DNA from: Rossellomorea vietnamensis NBRC 101237
GTDB lineage: Bacteria > Bacillota > Bacilli > Bacillales > Bacillaceae_B
DNA length: 64,000 nucleotides
Direction of reading: 5' to 3'
NCBI RefSeq assembly: GCF_001591825.1
Contig: NZ_BCVQ01000019.1
Span: 1 to 64,000, forward strand
The stretch's first letter is position 1; each line of letters begins with the position of its first letter. Made by a program: the position numbers and the translations under genes. Positions 25,604-34,423 of the stretch are shown here, one piece after another. The notes below the pieces were generated by a model. It saw only the letters and a program-made list of their open reading frames with translations, made no database searches and was not told the origin of the DNA.

Positions 25604-27453
25604 GTAAGATGAAATATTTCTTTTTGCTTTTTAAGACAAATAAACTGGTTGGGTTTGCCCTGCTTTCCCTATGGATCAAAACCGTTCTGGTCTCCCTGAT
25701 AGGGTTCAATCTTCACGTAGAGACATTTCTGGACGTATTGCTCATATTATTGAATCCGGTTGGTTCCATAATGATATTGATCGGATTCAGCTTTTTTTTC
25801 TTTAAGAGGATCAAGACAATCCTTGTTGTCCTTTTTATGGGGATTGCGACCGGTCTCCTTTATGGCGATCTTCTTTACTTTCGATTTTATTCTGATTTCG
25901 TAACGGTCCCCATTCTTTTTCAATTTAAGAATGTTGGGGGCATCGGACCAAGCACGTTTGAATTGATGAGTCCGTGGGATTTCCTCTTATTGGTCGATAT
26001 CATCATTGCAGGATGGATGATGAAGAAAGGCAGGGCAGCTTCTGACACATTGTCCCGTAGATGGAAGTTGACATATATCGTAATGAGTCTCTCCCTATTG
26101 GTGCTCTCCATCGGAATGGGATTACTTAAGTCCCCCTATTTATTTGCCGAGTCCTATGATAGGGAACAAATGGTTAAATCCGTTGGCCCTTATAATTATC
26201 ATATGTTTGACATCGGAATTGCCGCAACGAACCCATTCTCCCATCTGCTTGCGAGCAAATCCGACACCAAGGCATCCATGGAGTATACTCAATCAACAAA
26301 GCAAGATCCTTCTGACTTATATGGGGTTGCTGAGGGGAAAAACCTGATCTTAGTCAGCATGGAATCCACCCAGAACTTCGTTATCAATACAAAAGTGAAT
26401 GGAGAAGAAATTACCCCATTTTTGAATTCCCTGATAAAGGACAGTTTTTACTTCAGTAATATATACGATCAGACGGCACAAGGGAAAACGTCGGATGCCG
26501 AGTTCATGATCGATACCGGGCTGTACCCATTATCAAGCGGATCAGCTTTTGTGAGAAAACCGGATAATACCTACGCTAGCCTTCCACATATGCTGAAAAG
26601 GAAGAAAGATTACTATGCAGCCGTTTTTCATGGGAATAATCGGACATTTTGGAACCGGGAAATGATGTATGATTCCCTGGGGTACGACCGTTATTTTTCA
26701 AAGCGGGATTATTCGGTAACGGAAGACAATTCGATCAATTACGGGATAAAGGACATTCCTTTTTTTGAGCAGACCATTTCCCATCTCGAAAAGATTCCAC
26801 AGCCCTTTTATACGCGTCTCATTACACTGACGAATCACTTCCCTTTTTTATTGGAAGAAGATGATCAATTCATTGATACAGCTTCTACGGGTGAAGATGT
26901 TGTAAACCGCTATGTCACAACGGTCCGCTATGAGGATGAAGCAATCAAAACATTATTTGAAAAGCTTAAGGCTAATGGGATGTATAAGAATACGGTCGTG
27001 GTCCTTTATGGGGATCATTATGGGATTTCCGAGAAATACGAACCGGGTGTATTTGAGCTATTGGGGCAGAAGGATACCCCTGTCAACCATGCCAAGCTTC
27101 AGCAGGTTCCCCTGATCATCCATGTTCCGGGAGAAGACCCAAGGACGATCGACACCATTGGAGGGGAGATCGATATCCGGGCAACAGTCCTTCATTTGAT
27201 GGGCATAGACACAAAGAATGCTCTCTCATTTGGTCATAGCCTATTCACACGAAAGGAAAATCATCCCGTTATTTTCCGGGATGGGGATTTCATTACAGAA
27301 AAGTACATTTTCCAGGATAATGTCTGCTACAATAAAAAGAGTGAAGAGTCTGTCAGTGACACCTTGTGCGATCCATTTAAGCAAACGGTTAGAAAAGAGT
27401 TGAGGTTGTCAGATGACATTTTGTATGGGGACTTATTGAGATTTCTGGAATAG
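25600..27453 (+). CDS. LTA-synthase-like membrane phosphotransferase (sulfatase fold)
   Basis: 617 aa. Five N-terminal transmembrane helices (to about residue 175) are followed by an extracellular sulfatase-fold domain. The catalytic Thr lies in QGKTSDAEFM, about residue 297. Metal ligands are seen in VSMESTQNF (Glu), LYGDHYGIS (Asp-His) and AVFHGNNRTFWNR (His). LtaS-family enzymes move glycerol-phosphate from phosphatidylglycerol onto a growing polymer. It is translationally coupled to the acyltransferase-aminotransferase fusion, so it may act on an unusual lipid anchor. It could also be a paralog such as YqgS or YvgJ. Confidence 0.88.
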   Translation: MSKMKYFFLLFKTNKLVGFALLSLWIKTVLVSLIGFNLHVETFLDVLLILLNPVGSIMILIGFSFFFFKRIKTILVVLFMGIATGLLYGDLLYFRFYSDFVTVPILFQFKNVGGIGPSTFELMSPWDFLLLVDIIIAGWMMKKGRAASDTLSRRWKLTYIVMSLSLLVLSIGMGLLKSPYLFAESYDREQMVKSVGPYNYHMFDIGIAATNPFSHLLASKSDTKASMEYTQSTKQDPSDLYGVAEGKNLILVSMESTQNFVINTKVNGEEITPFLNSLIKDSFYFSNIYDQTAQGKTSDAEFMIDTGLYPLSSGSAFVRKPDNTYASLPHMLKRKKDYYAAVFHGNNRTFWNREMMYDSLGYDRYFSKRDYSVTEDNSINYGIKDIPFFEQTISHLEKIPQPFYTRLITLTNHFPFLLEEDDQFIDTASTGEDVVNRYVTTVRYEDEAIKTLFEKLKANGMYKNTVVVLYGDHYGISEKYEPGVFELLGQKDTPVNHAKLQQVPLIIHVPGEDPRTIDTIGGEIDIRATVLHLMGIDTKNALSFGHSLFTRKENHPVIFRDGDFITEKYIFQDNVCYNKKSEESVSDTLCDPFKQTVRKELRLSDDILYGDLLRFLE

Positions 27454-27462
27454 AAGCAATGT

Positions 27463-27498
27463 AACCCCCCGGCTGAAGTGGTGCCGGGGGGGTTTTTG
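27463..27498 (+). terminator. Intrinsic terminator of the plsY-like operon
   Basis: AACCCCCCGGC / GCCGGGGGGGTT arms followed by TTTTT; very GC-rich stem. Confidence 0.92.
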
Positions 27499-27561
27499 AT
27501 ATGAAAATCAATATATAATGACTATAATTTTATTATGTAAACAAAATATGTGATTCTTTAT

Positions 27562-27909
27562 TTATCTTCCATCGTCAGTATGAAGGGGATAAAATCTACC
27601 ATTGAAACCAATCACATCGATATGTATGATATGCAAGGGATCGTCGAGGCTCTTATACTGTCTGCTTATACGTAAAGTGAACAGACCGGGGGAATAGGTG
27701 CCTCTTATATCATCGGATTTAATCCTCTCTGTTATATCTCCATTCACACTTTTCATTTCGATGATAGAACAATCTTCGTTGCAATCGATCATATACTCAT
27801 CCTGAAGCCATCTTTCAAAATCTTTTTCCGTTGGTCTGTTGAGAATCGTAACAATACTAAATGCAACGATTACAGCCATGACAAAAAGAAACGTCCATCT
27901 TTTGTTCAT
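27562..27909 (-). CDS. Small membrane-anchored or secreted hypothetical protein
   Basis: 115 aa. An N-terminal hydrophobic helix (about 5-23) is followed by an extracytoplasmic domain with CNEDCS (a possible disulfide) and a C-terminal beta-rich part. The ATG follows GAAGGAAT. It lies between the LtaS-like gene and the sensor kinase, the latter on the same strand 130 bp away. No known family recognised. Confidence 0.65.
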   Translation of the reverse strand: MNKRWTFLFVMAVIVAFSIVTILNRPTEKDFERWLQDEYMIDCNEDCSIIEMKSVNGDITERIKSDDIRGTYSPGLFTLRISRQYKSLDDPLHIIHIDVIGFNGRFYPLHTDDGR

Positions 27910-28040
27910 TGTTCGATTCCTTCTTTCAAATAAGTGTTGGAAAATACTGATAAAATCAGTTTATCACAGTTTGCGGGAGAAGGGTGAAAAACACCATAAG
28001 AAAAGAGCTTGGGGCCCAGGCTCTTTTCAAAGTTTCATAT

Positions 28041-29288
28041 TTAAGGAAGAAGGGGCAGTTTGATTCTTACCACAGTCCCCTTTTTCACTTCACTTTCATA
28101 TTCAATCATTCCGCCCATTTCACGGATAAGTTTATTTGTCACCATACTACCCAATCCTGTTCCTTTGGTTTTCGTTGTATAAAAGGGTAAGCCGATTTTC
28201 TTTAACTCATCCGGGGTCATCCCCTTTCCGTTATCCGAGATTCTGATATAAATAGAGCGGGAGAAGGGGTCTTCTTTTAGTGTGATTGAAATTTCACCTT
28301 GATTCTCAATGGATTCGATTCCATTTTTAATAACGTTCATGATGGCTTGCTTCAAATGGTCTTCATCACCTTTAATATGATGGGAGCCGTTTCTGTGAAA
28401 TACGATGGAAGTGTTGGAGTAGGCTGCAAAAGGTCTTAACAGATCCACACAATCCCCGATGACCTCTTCAATGTTAAGCTTTGACAGTTGAAACCCGCTT
28501 GGTTTTGCTACGCTCAGGTAGTCTGTGATAATTTTGTTCGTTCGATCCAATTCATTAAGGATGAGGGGGGAGTACCTTTTTAACCTCTTATCCTGTGAAT
28601 CCTCGCTTAGATGCTGTATGAAACCTCTTACTGTTGCAAGGGGATTACGGATTTCATGAGCGATCGAAGCCGCCATCTGTCCAACCATATTCAGTTTGTC
28701 AAGATATACCATTTCTTCAATCTGTTTATTCGTTCGAATCAAGTGCTCGATAATAAACACTAGGGAGAGAAAAGTAAAATAAAATACAGAAAAATAAATA
28801 ATATAAAACGGCAAATGCAGAATTGGAATATACACGTTAATAATCGTGATGTATAAAATGGAGTGGATCAGAAAGATAAGTGTGCTTCCTAAAAATTTGT
28901 ACTGTGTCTTCAACAACATCTTACGAAAGATCATTCCCATCAGGAGAGCCAATACTGAAACGGCGATACCCACTCCAACGTACGGACCTCCGATTAAATA
29001 ACGGACAATGATGACACACCCGAGAACGATGGAACCTGATAATAAACCTGCATAGATGGTTGAAATCAGGATTGCAATCATTCGTAAATCAAAGTGGGTG
29101 GCCCCAAGCGTTTCGATGGGATACAACATGCACAAAAGTGCTCCAAATGATCCAACTAACCCATATGTGATTTTATGTTTGAAAATAGAATCCTGTTTTT
29201 CTTTAAAGGGAAATAGAACATTTGCATTATAGGTAAAAGAAAATAATATCGTAATATTGACCAATAAAGTTTTGATTAATGTAATCAA
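28041..29288 (-). CDS. Membrane sensor histidine kinase, KinB/LytS-type 5TM
   Basis: 415 aa. The N-terminal 5TMR-LYT-like membrane region (about 1-180) has no extracellular loop of note. It is followed by HisKA, with phospho-His211 in SIAHEIRNPL, and HATPase_c (NVIKNGIES, ISDNGKGM, GTGLGSMV). The overall layout resembles the sporulation kinase KinB. No response regulator lies nearby, so it is an orphan kinase and may feed the Spo0 phosphorelay. The start is TTG 29288, eight nt after GGGGG. Confidence 0.85.
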   Translation of the reverse strand: MITLIKTLLVNITILFSFTYNANVLFPFKEKQDSIFKHKITYGLVGSFGALLCMLYPIETLGATHFDLRMIAILISTIYAGLLSGSIVLGCVIIVRYLIGGPYVGVGIAVSVLALLMGMIFRKMLLKTQYKFLGSTLIFLIHSILYITIINVYIPILHLPFYIIYFSVFYFTFLSLVFIIEHLIRTNKQIEEMVYLDKLNMVGQMAASIAHEIRNPLATVRGFIQHLSEDSQDKRLKRYSPLILNELDRTNKIITDYLSVAKPSGFQLSKLNIEEVIGDCVDLLRPFAAYSNTSIVFHRNGSHHIKGDEDHLKQAIMNVIKNGIESIENQGEISITLKEDPFSRSIYIRISDNGKGMTPDELKKIGLPFYTTKTKGTGLGSMVTNKLIREMGGMIEYESEVKKGTVVRIKLPLLP

Positions 29289-29680
29289 AGAAAAGCCCCC
29301 AAAACTAATTGACTAAAGGAACACCAAAGGCTCCCTGTCTGATAACACACGAACATACAAATATTAAAAATACTTTATTTCTCCATATTAGTCAAATTTC
29401 AGGGACGGACCTTTAAATCCCTTGAATTTTTAAGCAATCATGATGATGAAATGTAGTGGTGAAGCATGTTACAAGCAAGTTTGAGGTCCTAAATGTGACT
29501 TATTCCGAGGTCCGTCCCTCTCTATAAGCAGGTATTTTAGCAGGGAGAATCGAATATATAGGTTATAGAGGCTTATTTGTCGGGAAGTGGATGAAGGGGT
29601 ATGATACATAGGTGGGTGTTGCCAAGTGCATAGGGTAGTTCGGCCGTTCTGATAGAGTATCCCCATGAGGAGGAGTGAAG
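29289..29680. other. Divergent intergenic region with paired repeats
   Basis: About 390 bp between the kinase and the YitT gene. It holds an inverted pair of the GGTCCGTCCCT repeat, annotated separately, followed by a C-poor stretch (29521-29640, about 8 percent C). A minus-strand open frame here (29469-29666) looks non-coding. Confidence 0.6.
29400..29520. repeat. Inverted pair of GGTCCGTCCCT elements, MITE-like
   Basis: CAGGGACGGACCT at 29400-29412 and GAGGTCCGTCCCTC at 29507-29520 are in opposite orientation with about 94 bp between them. The ends could pair as 12 bp terminal inverted repeats. Confidence 0.75.
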
Positions 29681-30583
29681 ATGATGGAAGGACAGGTCTT
29701 GCATCAACGGCAGCAGGTGAAGGTCATGCATAAGAAAATCCCATTAAAAGAAGTGGTGAAGAGAGCGTTCCTGATTACTATAGGAGCTATGATCATGGCT
29801 GTCGGTCTTGAGATTTTCCTTGTTCCCAACCAGGTCATCGATGGAGGGATTGTCGGCGTTTCCATTATGCTATCCCACATAACGGGCATTAAGCTGGGAC
29901 TTTTTATCTTTATCCTGAACATCCCCTTTTTCTTCATCGGTTATAAACAAATCGGTAAAACCTTCGCATTTTCTACGCTTTATGGCATTATCATTCTTTC
30001 GATTTCTACAACCTTCCTACATCCGGTTGCAGCATTTACACAAGATATTCTGTTAGCATCCTTATTTGGAGGCATCGTTCTCGGCATAGGGGTGGGGATG
30101 GTCATCCGATACGGGGGTTCCCTGGACGGAACTGAAATCCTTGCTATCCTATCAAGTAAAAGGCTTCCCTTCTCTGTTGGGGAAATCATCATGTTTGTGA
30201 ATCTATTCATTTTAGCCAGTGCAGGATTTGTATTCAGCTGGGATAGGGCCATGTATTCTCTATTGGCTTATTATGTTGCATTTAAACTTATAGATATTAC
30301 GATAAAAGGACTGGATGAATCTAAATCCGTCTGGATCATCAGTGAGAATTACGAAGAGATTGGAGACGCACTCCTTCATCGGTTAGGCAGGGGTGTAACG
30401 TATTTAAAAGGGGAAGGTGCCTTTTCAGGAGACGACAAAAAGGTTATATTCTGTGTCATCACACGACTTGAGGAGGCAAAGTTGAAGGACATCGTGGCTG
30501 AGCATGATCCCTCCGCGTTTCTGGCGATAGCGGATATCGCAGAGGTAAGGGGTGGGAGGTTTAAGAAAAAAGACATTCATTGA
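29681..30583 (+). CDS. YitT-family membrane protein, full length
   Basis: 300 aa from ATG 29681, 8 nt after GAGGAGG. The membrane DUF161 part is at about 30-205 (LVPNQVIDGGIVGVSIMLS, GIVLGIGVGMVIRYGGSLDGTEILAIL). The cytosolic DUF2179 domain is at about 215-290 (SVWIISENYEEIGDALLHRL, GRGVTYLKGEGAFSG). It is the full-length relative of the truncated paralog at 17282. The family is widespread in Bacillaceae with unclear function. Preceded by repeats, followed by a terminator. Confidence 0.88.
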   Translation: MMEGQVLHQRQQVKVMHKKIPLKEVVKRAFLITIGAMIMAVGLEIFLVPNQVIDGGIVGVSIMLSHITGIKLGLFIFILNIPFFFIGYKQIGKTFAFSTLYGIIILSISTTFLHPVAAFTQDILLASLFGGIVLGIGVGMVIRYGGSLDGTEILAILSSKRLPFSVGEIIMFVNLFILASAGFVFSWDRAMYSLLAYYVAFKLIDITIKGLDESKSVWIISENYEEIGDALLHRLGRGVTYLKGEGAFSGDDKKVIFCVITRLEEAKLKDIVAEHDPSAFLAIADIAEVRGGRFKKKDIH

Positions 30584-30614
30584 CCTAAAGTGATATGAAA
30601 GCTCCATGTAAGTT

Positions 30615-30654
30615 GCACAGACTCGGAATCATTCCCGGTTCTGTGCTTTTTTGT
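30615..30654 (+). terminator. Intrinsic terminator
   Basis: GCACAGACTCGGAAT / ATTCCCGGTTCTGTGC imperfect stem followed by TTTTTT. Confidence 0.88.
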
Positions 30655-30830
30655 ATCCTTTCTGTACTGGGTTATGTATATATACTTATTGTCGTCTACA
30701 TATCCTTGTAGTACTATTATCTAGATTGCGAGGAAGAAAGTACTCGTTTTAATTAGATTCAGAACATTCAATGAGGAATCTTCCAGCGAGTCAGTAAAAA
30801 ATATCATCTTCAATAGAGGAGAACATATTC

Positions 30831-31652
30831 ATGGAACTTGTAATACTGATTAAAGCCTTTATTCTCGGTATGGTAGAAGGGTTGACGGAGTTTGCTCCTG
30901 TATCCTCTACAGGCCATATGATCGTAGTGGACGACCTCTTGATCAAATCCAAAGAAGTGTTGGGGAAGTATCCTGCCAATACGTTTAAAGTAGTGATTCA
31001 ACTTGGATCCATTCTTGCGGTAGTCATCGTGTTTCGGGACAGATTCATGGATTTACTGGGACTGAGTTCCCGTAAAGAAAAAAGATCATCAAAACTAAAA
31101 CTATCACATATATTGGTCGGATTGCTCCCGGCAGTCATCCTTGGCTTACTATTTGAAGACTACATCGATGAACATCTTTTTTCACTAAATACGGTACTTG
31201 CAGGGTTAGCCATAGGCGCTTTCCTTATGATCGCTGCCGATGTGTTCCGGCCAAAGGTACAGGCGGAGGAGACCGTTGATGAGATCACCCACAAGAAAGC
31301 GTTATTGATCGGCCTGATACAATGTCTGTCGTTATGGCCGGGCTTTTCAAGGTCTGGTTCTACCATATCAGGTGGTGTATTGCTTGGATTAAGCTACCGT
31401 GCAGCTTCTGATTTTACTTTTATTATGGCTGTACCGATCATGTTGGGTGCAAGCGCTCTTTCCCTTATGAAAAACTGGATGTATTTTAATGCTGAATTCA
31501 TGCCTTTCTTACTTGTTGGATTCATCAGCGCGTTCCTATTTGCTTATTTATCAATCCGCTTTTTCTTAAAAGTGATCAATAAAGTCAGGTTAATCCCATT
31601 TGCCATTTACCGTCTGGTTCTTGTGGCCATTATTTTACTGATTTTTGTATAA
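30831..31652 (+). CDS. uppP: Undecaprenyl-diphosphate phosphatase (BacA type)
   Basis: 273 aa polytopic membrane enzyme. The two signature motifs are EGLTEFAPVSSTGHM (about residue 17) and PGFSRSGSTISGG (about residue 170). It dephosphorylates undecaprenyl diphosphate to recycle the carrier for peptidoglycan and teichoic acid, and gives bacitracin tolerance. The motif reads EFAPVSS where EFLPVSS is usual, a mild change. The ATG follows AGAGGAGA. Confidence 0.95.
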   Translation: MELVILIKAFILGMVEGLTEFAPVSSTGHMIVVDDLLIKSKEVLGKYPANTFKVVIQLGSILAVVIVFRDRFMDLLGLSSRKEKRSSKLKLSHILVGLLPAVILGLLFEDYIDEHLFSLNTVLAGLAIGAFLMIAADVFRPKVQAEETVDEITHKKALLIGLIQCLSLWPGFSRSGSTISGGVLLGLSYRAASDFTFIMAVPIMLGASALSLMKNWMYFNAEFMPFLLVGFISAFLFAYLSIRFFLKVINKVRLIPFAIYRLVLVAIILLIFV

Positions 31653-31659
31653 TGAATCC

Positions 31660-31688
31660 TTGACAGGTAGAAAATACTCCCATATAAT
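31660..31688 (+). promoter_or_regulatory. Consensus sigma-A promoter of the thrS tandem T-box transcript
   Basis: TTGACA (31660-31665), 17 bp spacer, TATAAT (31683-31688): a perfect match. It starts eight bp after the uppP stop. Confidence 0.88.
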
Positions 31689-31736
31689 TTCAATAACACT
31701 TTTATCAGAATGAGAATATACTATACGAAAGCAAAG

Positions 31737-31968
31737 AAGAGGACATGATTCATTCACTATTTTCTTGATCAGAGAACAGGGTCACCGGCTGAGAGCCCTG
31801 AAGAGGATTGAATGTCTTACCACCTCGGAGCTATCATGGGGAAAGTCAGTATCCATGATCGGGAAAACCGTTATCTTTCTTAAGCGAAGCGTTTTATTTA
31901 CACTTCGAAATTAGGGTGGAACCACGACCGCACTCGTCCCTTGGTTAGGGATGAGTGCGGTTTTTTTA
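31737..31968 (+). ncRNA. T-box leader 1 (tRNA-Thr sensing)
   Basis: Stem I contains CAGAGAACAGGGTCACC. The specifier is probably ACC at 31819-31821 (CTTACCACCTCGGAGC). The T-box motif AGGGTGGAACCACGAC is near 31913-31928. The terminator CCGCACTCGTCCCT / AGGGATGAGTGCGG with T7 ends near 31967. A near-duplicate follows directly downstream. Confidence 0.92.
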
Positions 31969-31988
31969 ATTGAATGAAGCTGTGCGCT

Positions 31989-32228
31989 ATGAAGAGGACA
32001 CGAATCATTTCCACTTTCTTACCAGAGAACAGGGTCACCTGGCTGCAAGCCCTGAAGAAAGGAAAATGACTTACCACCTCGGAGCTATTATGGGGAAATG
32101 ACAGTATCCATAATCGGGAAAACCGTTATCAACTTTGAGCGAAGGACCAATTGAATTTTGGCCTTCGGAATTAGGGTGGTACCACGACCGCATTCGTCCC
32201 TTGGTTAGGGATGGGTGCGGTTTTTTAT
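31989..32228 (+). ncRNA. T-box leader 2 (tRNA-Thr sensing), tandem duplicate
   Basis: Repeats the layout of leader 1 with high identity (CAGAGAACAGGGTCACC, TTACCACCTCGGAGC, AGGGTGGTACCACGAC). It has its own terminator (CCGCATTCGTCCCT / AGGGATGGGTGCGG plus T6). Two sequential antitermination decisions give tighter control, as known for B. subtilis thrZ, which has three. Confidence 0.93.
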
Positions 32229-32254
32229 ATACAAAATTTCAAGGAGGAAAAGAC

Positions 32255-33460
32255 ATGTCTATTCAATCAGAGGTGGAAAAAAGAAATCACAGGAAATTGG
32301 GTCAAGAGCTGGAATTATTCATCTCCATGGAAGAAGCACCAGGGATGCCGTTTTTTTTACCAAAAGGGATGCTCTTGCGGAATGAGCTGGAGGAATTTTG
32401 GAAAAAGGAGCACCTGAAGGCAGGGTATCAGGAAATCAGGACACCCATCATGATGAAACAGGAATTATGGGAGAAGTCGGGTCACTGGGATCATTATCAT
32501 GAAAACATGTATTTCTCAGAGGTGGATGATCAGAAATATGCCATTAAGCCAATGAGCTGTCCTGGAGCTGTCCTGATTTATAAAAGTAAGCGGCGAAGCT
32601 ATCGGGAATTACCTATTCGTTATGGAGAGCTTGGGTTGGTTCATCGTCATGAGCTTTCAGGGTCGTTAAGCGGATTACTGAGGGTCCGTTCATTCACTCA
32701 AGATGATGCCCATCTGTTTGTAAGGGAAGATCAGATTCGTGCAGAGCTCCATAAAGTTCTCGATCTCATAGATCGTTTTTATGGAAAATTCGGGTTCGAA
32801 TACAAAGTCGAACTATCAACTCGACCGGAAGATTTTATGGGGTCAGTTGACCTATGGAATCAAGCGGAAGGGGACCTGGAAGGAGTATTAGAAGAAAGGG
32901 GCGTCGATTATCATATCAATCATGGAGATGGAGCCTTCTACGGACCGAAGATCGACTTTCACATACTGGATTGTCTGGGTAGAAGCTGGCAGTGCGGAAC
33001 GGTTCAACTTGATTTTCAAATGCCTGAAAAATTCCAGTGTGAATATATCGGTGAAGATAACCGGGTAGAGAGACCGATCATGATTCATCGGGCCATTTAT
33101 GGATCGATCGAACGGTTCATGGCCATTATCATTGAGCATTTCGGAGGAGATTTCCCCCTTTGGTTGGCTCCCCATCAAGTGAAGATCCTTCCTATAGCTG
33201 AAGCTCATATCCCGTATGCCCAAGAAGTGAAATCACAGCTTGAAAGAGAAGGATTCAGGGTGGAAATGGACGATCGCGTTCAGAAAATGGGGCTGAAAAT
33301 CAGGGAAGCCGAGATGCAGAAAGTTCCTTATATGATGGTGATAGGGGATAAAGAAATCCAGCAACAATCGGTGTCACTCAGAAAAAGGAAGGAGGGTAAC
33401 GTGGGAGTACTTCAAGTGAGTGATGTCATTCAAAAATTGAAAGCGGAAATGGGGCAGTGA
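32255..33460 (+). CDS. thrS: Threonyl-tRNA synthetase lacking TGS and editing domains
   Basis: 401 aa from ATG 32255, after AAGGAGGAAA; the longer upstream frame is T-box sequence. The protein starts exactly at the catalytic domain boundary (NHRKLGQELELF); a standard ThrRS has about 240 more residues there (TGS and editing). Class II motifs 2 and 3 and the zinc ligands Cys102 (PMSCPGA), His153 (DDAHLF) and His278 (MIHRAIYGS) are intact, as is the anticodon-binding domain (about 305-400). It should charge tRNA-Thr but could not edit Ser-tRNA-Thr itself. Probably an auxiliary copy. Confidence 0.93.
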   Translation: MSIQSEVEKRNHRKLGQELELFISMEEAPGMPFFLPKGMLLRNELEEFWKKEHLKAGYQEIRTPIMMKQELWEKSGHWDHYHENMYFSEVDDQKYAIKPMSCPGAVLIYKSKRRSYRELPIRYGELGLVHRHELSGSLSGLLRVRSFTQDDAHLFVREDQIRAELHKVLDLIDRFYGKFGFEYKVELSTRPEDFMGSVDLWNQAEGDLEGVLEERGVDYHINHGDGAFYGPKIDFHILDCLGRSWQCGTVQLDFQMPEKFQCEYIGEDNRVERPIMIHRAIYGSIERFMAIIIEHFGGDFPLWLAPHQVKILPIAEAHIPYAQEVKSQLEREGFRVEMDDRVQKMGLKIREAEMQKVPYMMVIGDKEIQQQSVSLRKRKEGNVGVLQVSDVIQKLKAEMGQ

Positions 33461-33528
33461 AGGAATTCCTACTCGTGTTTTAAAAAGGAAACAGTCAAGT
33501 AATAACAGAAAATAAAGGGGAGTTGACG

Positions 33529-33948
33529 GTGGAAGTTAGAATCCTGAACCGATTCGAACCGGATAGGCTGGATGAAATGAAAGAGGTTTACCATTCGGTA
33601 GGCTGGAAAAAGCATACAAACAAGGTGATATACAAAATATTTCACAGAAGTGATATCGTATCTTTGGCCATTTTAGAAGGGCGTATTGTGGGAGTGGGAA
33701 GAGCCTTGACGGATGGTGTCTTCAATGCAACGATCTATGATGTGGTCGTCCACAGTGATTATCAACGCAAGGGGATTGCATCTCATATTATGAAGGACTT
33801 ATTAGAACAACTGGCGGATGTGTCTTGTGTCTTATTGATCTCGACTACGGGCAATGAAGCTTTTTATAGAAAGCACGGCATGAAAAGTTTGAAGACGGGA
33901 ATGGCCAGGTATCTCAACCCATCCCTTGATGAGGAATATTTAACATAA
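33529..33948 (+). CDS. GNAT-family N-acetyltransferase
   Basis: 139 aa from GTG 33529 (MEVRILNRF), 8 nt after AAAGGGGA; a TTG at 33523 is too near the site. Acetyl-CoA loop QRKGIASHIM (about residue 81) and the preceding beta strand VGVGRALTDG, ATIYDVVVHSDYQ. A C-terminal FYRKHGMKSL is typical. Monocistronic after thrS. Substrate unknown. Confidence 0.82.
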   Translation: MEVRILNRFEPDRLDEMKEVYHSVGWKKHTNKVIYKIFHRSDIVSLAILEGRIVGVGRALTDGVFNATIYDVVVHSDYQRKGIASHIMKDLLEQLADVSCVLLISTTGNEAFYRKHGMKSLKTGMARYLNPSLDEEYLT

Positions 33949-33954
33949 TCATGG

Positions 33955-33987
33955 AAAAGAGCCAGCCACTATGTGACCGGCTCTTTC
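33955..33987. terminator. Bidirectional terminator
   Basis: AAAAGAGCC / GGCTCTTT arms between the GNAT gene and the small minus-strand gene. Confidence 0.8.
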
Positions 33988-33998
33988 ACTGCATATCT

Positions 33999-34223
33999 TC
34001 AAATCGTATGCGTCTTCTCCTTGGGATCTTCGAGGTTCATTTTTTCTAATTCAAGCCTCATTTTTTGGGTTTCTATGACAAAATTTTCATGTTTGAGTTT
34101 TTCAAGTTCGAGTTCATCTTCTATCATTTTTTGTTTCAGCTTGGATTGTTTTTGGAAATGGTCTGTAATGATACCAAGGATGGGGATGGAAAAAATCATG
34201 ATTACAGCTATGGTTCCAGTCAT
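33999..34223 (-). CDS. Small membrane protein with cytosolic coiled coil
   Basis: 74 aa from ATG 34223, preceded by AGGAGGATTGAA; a longer frame begins seven codons earlier over the ribosome site. One transmembrane helix (about 3-22) is followed by a heptad-patterned charged helix (DELELEKLKHENFVIETQK, then MRLELEKM). The topology is reminiscent of PspB-type proteins, but no homology is claimed. Its clean ribosome site and protein-like composition argue for a real gene. Confidence 0.7.
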   Translation of the reverse strand: MTGTIAVIMIFSIPILGIITDHFQKQSKLKQKMIEDELELEKLKHENFVIETQKMRLELEKMNLEDPKEKTHTI

Positions 34224-34423
34224 TTCAATCCTCCTCTTTCTCATTTTATGCTCGACTTGTGATAGTTAAATTATAACAAAGTGCGAGATGAAATAGAATA
34301 AAATGTGGTATTCATAAGTAAGAATACATTATAAAAATATATACGAATGAATCCGTGAAAGAGTTTCAAATATTTGAAAGTAATAGAGTGGAATTGACAC
34401 CTGAATCTGCAAAAGAGGGAAGG

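Noticed and set aside
29469-29666. 65 aa minus-strand frame in the kinase-YitT intergenic region
   Set aside because: Overlaps the repeat pair and has no ribosome site or recognisable motif.
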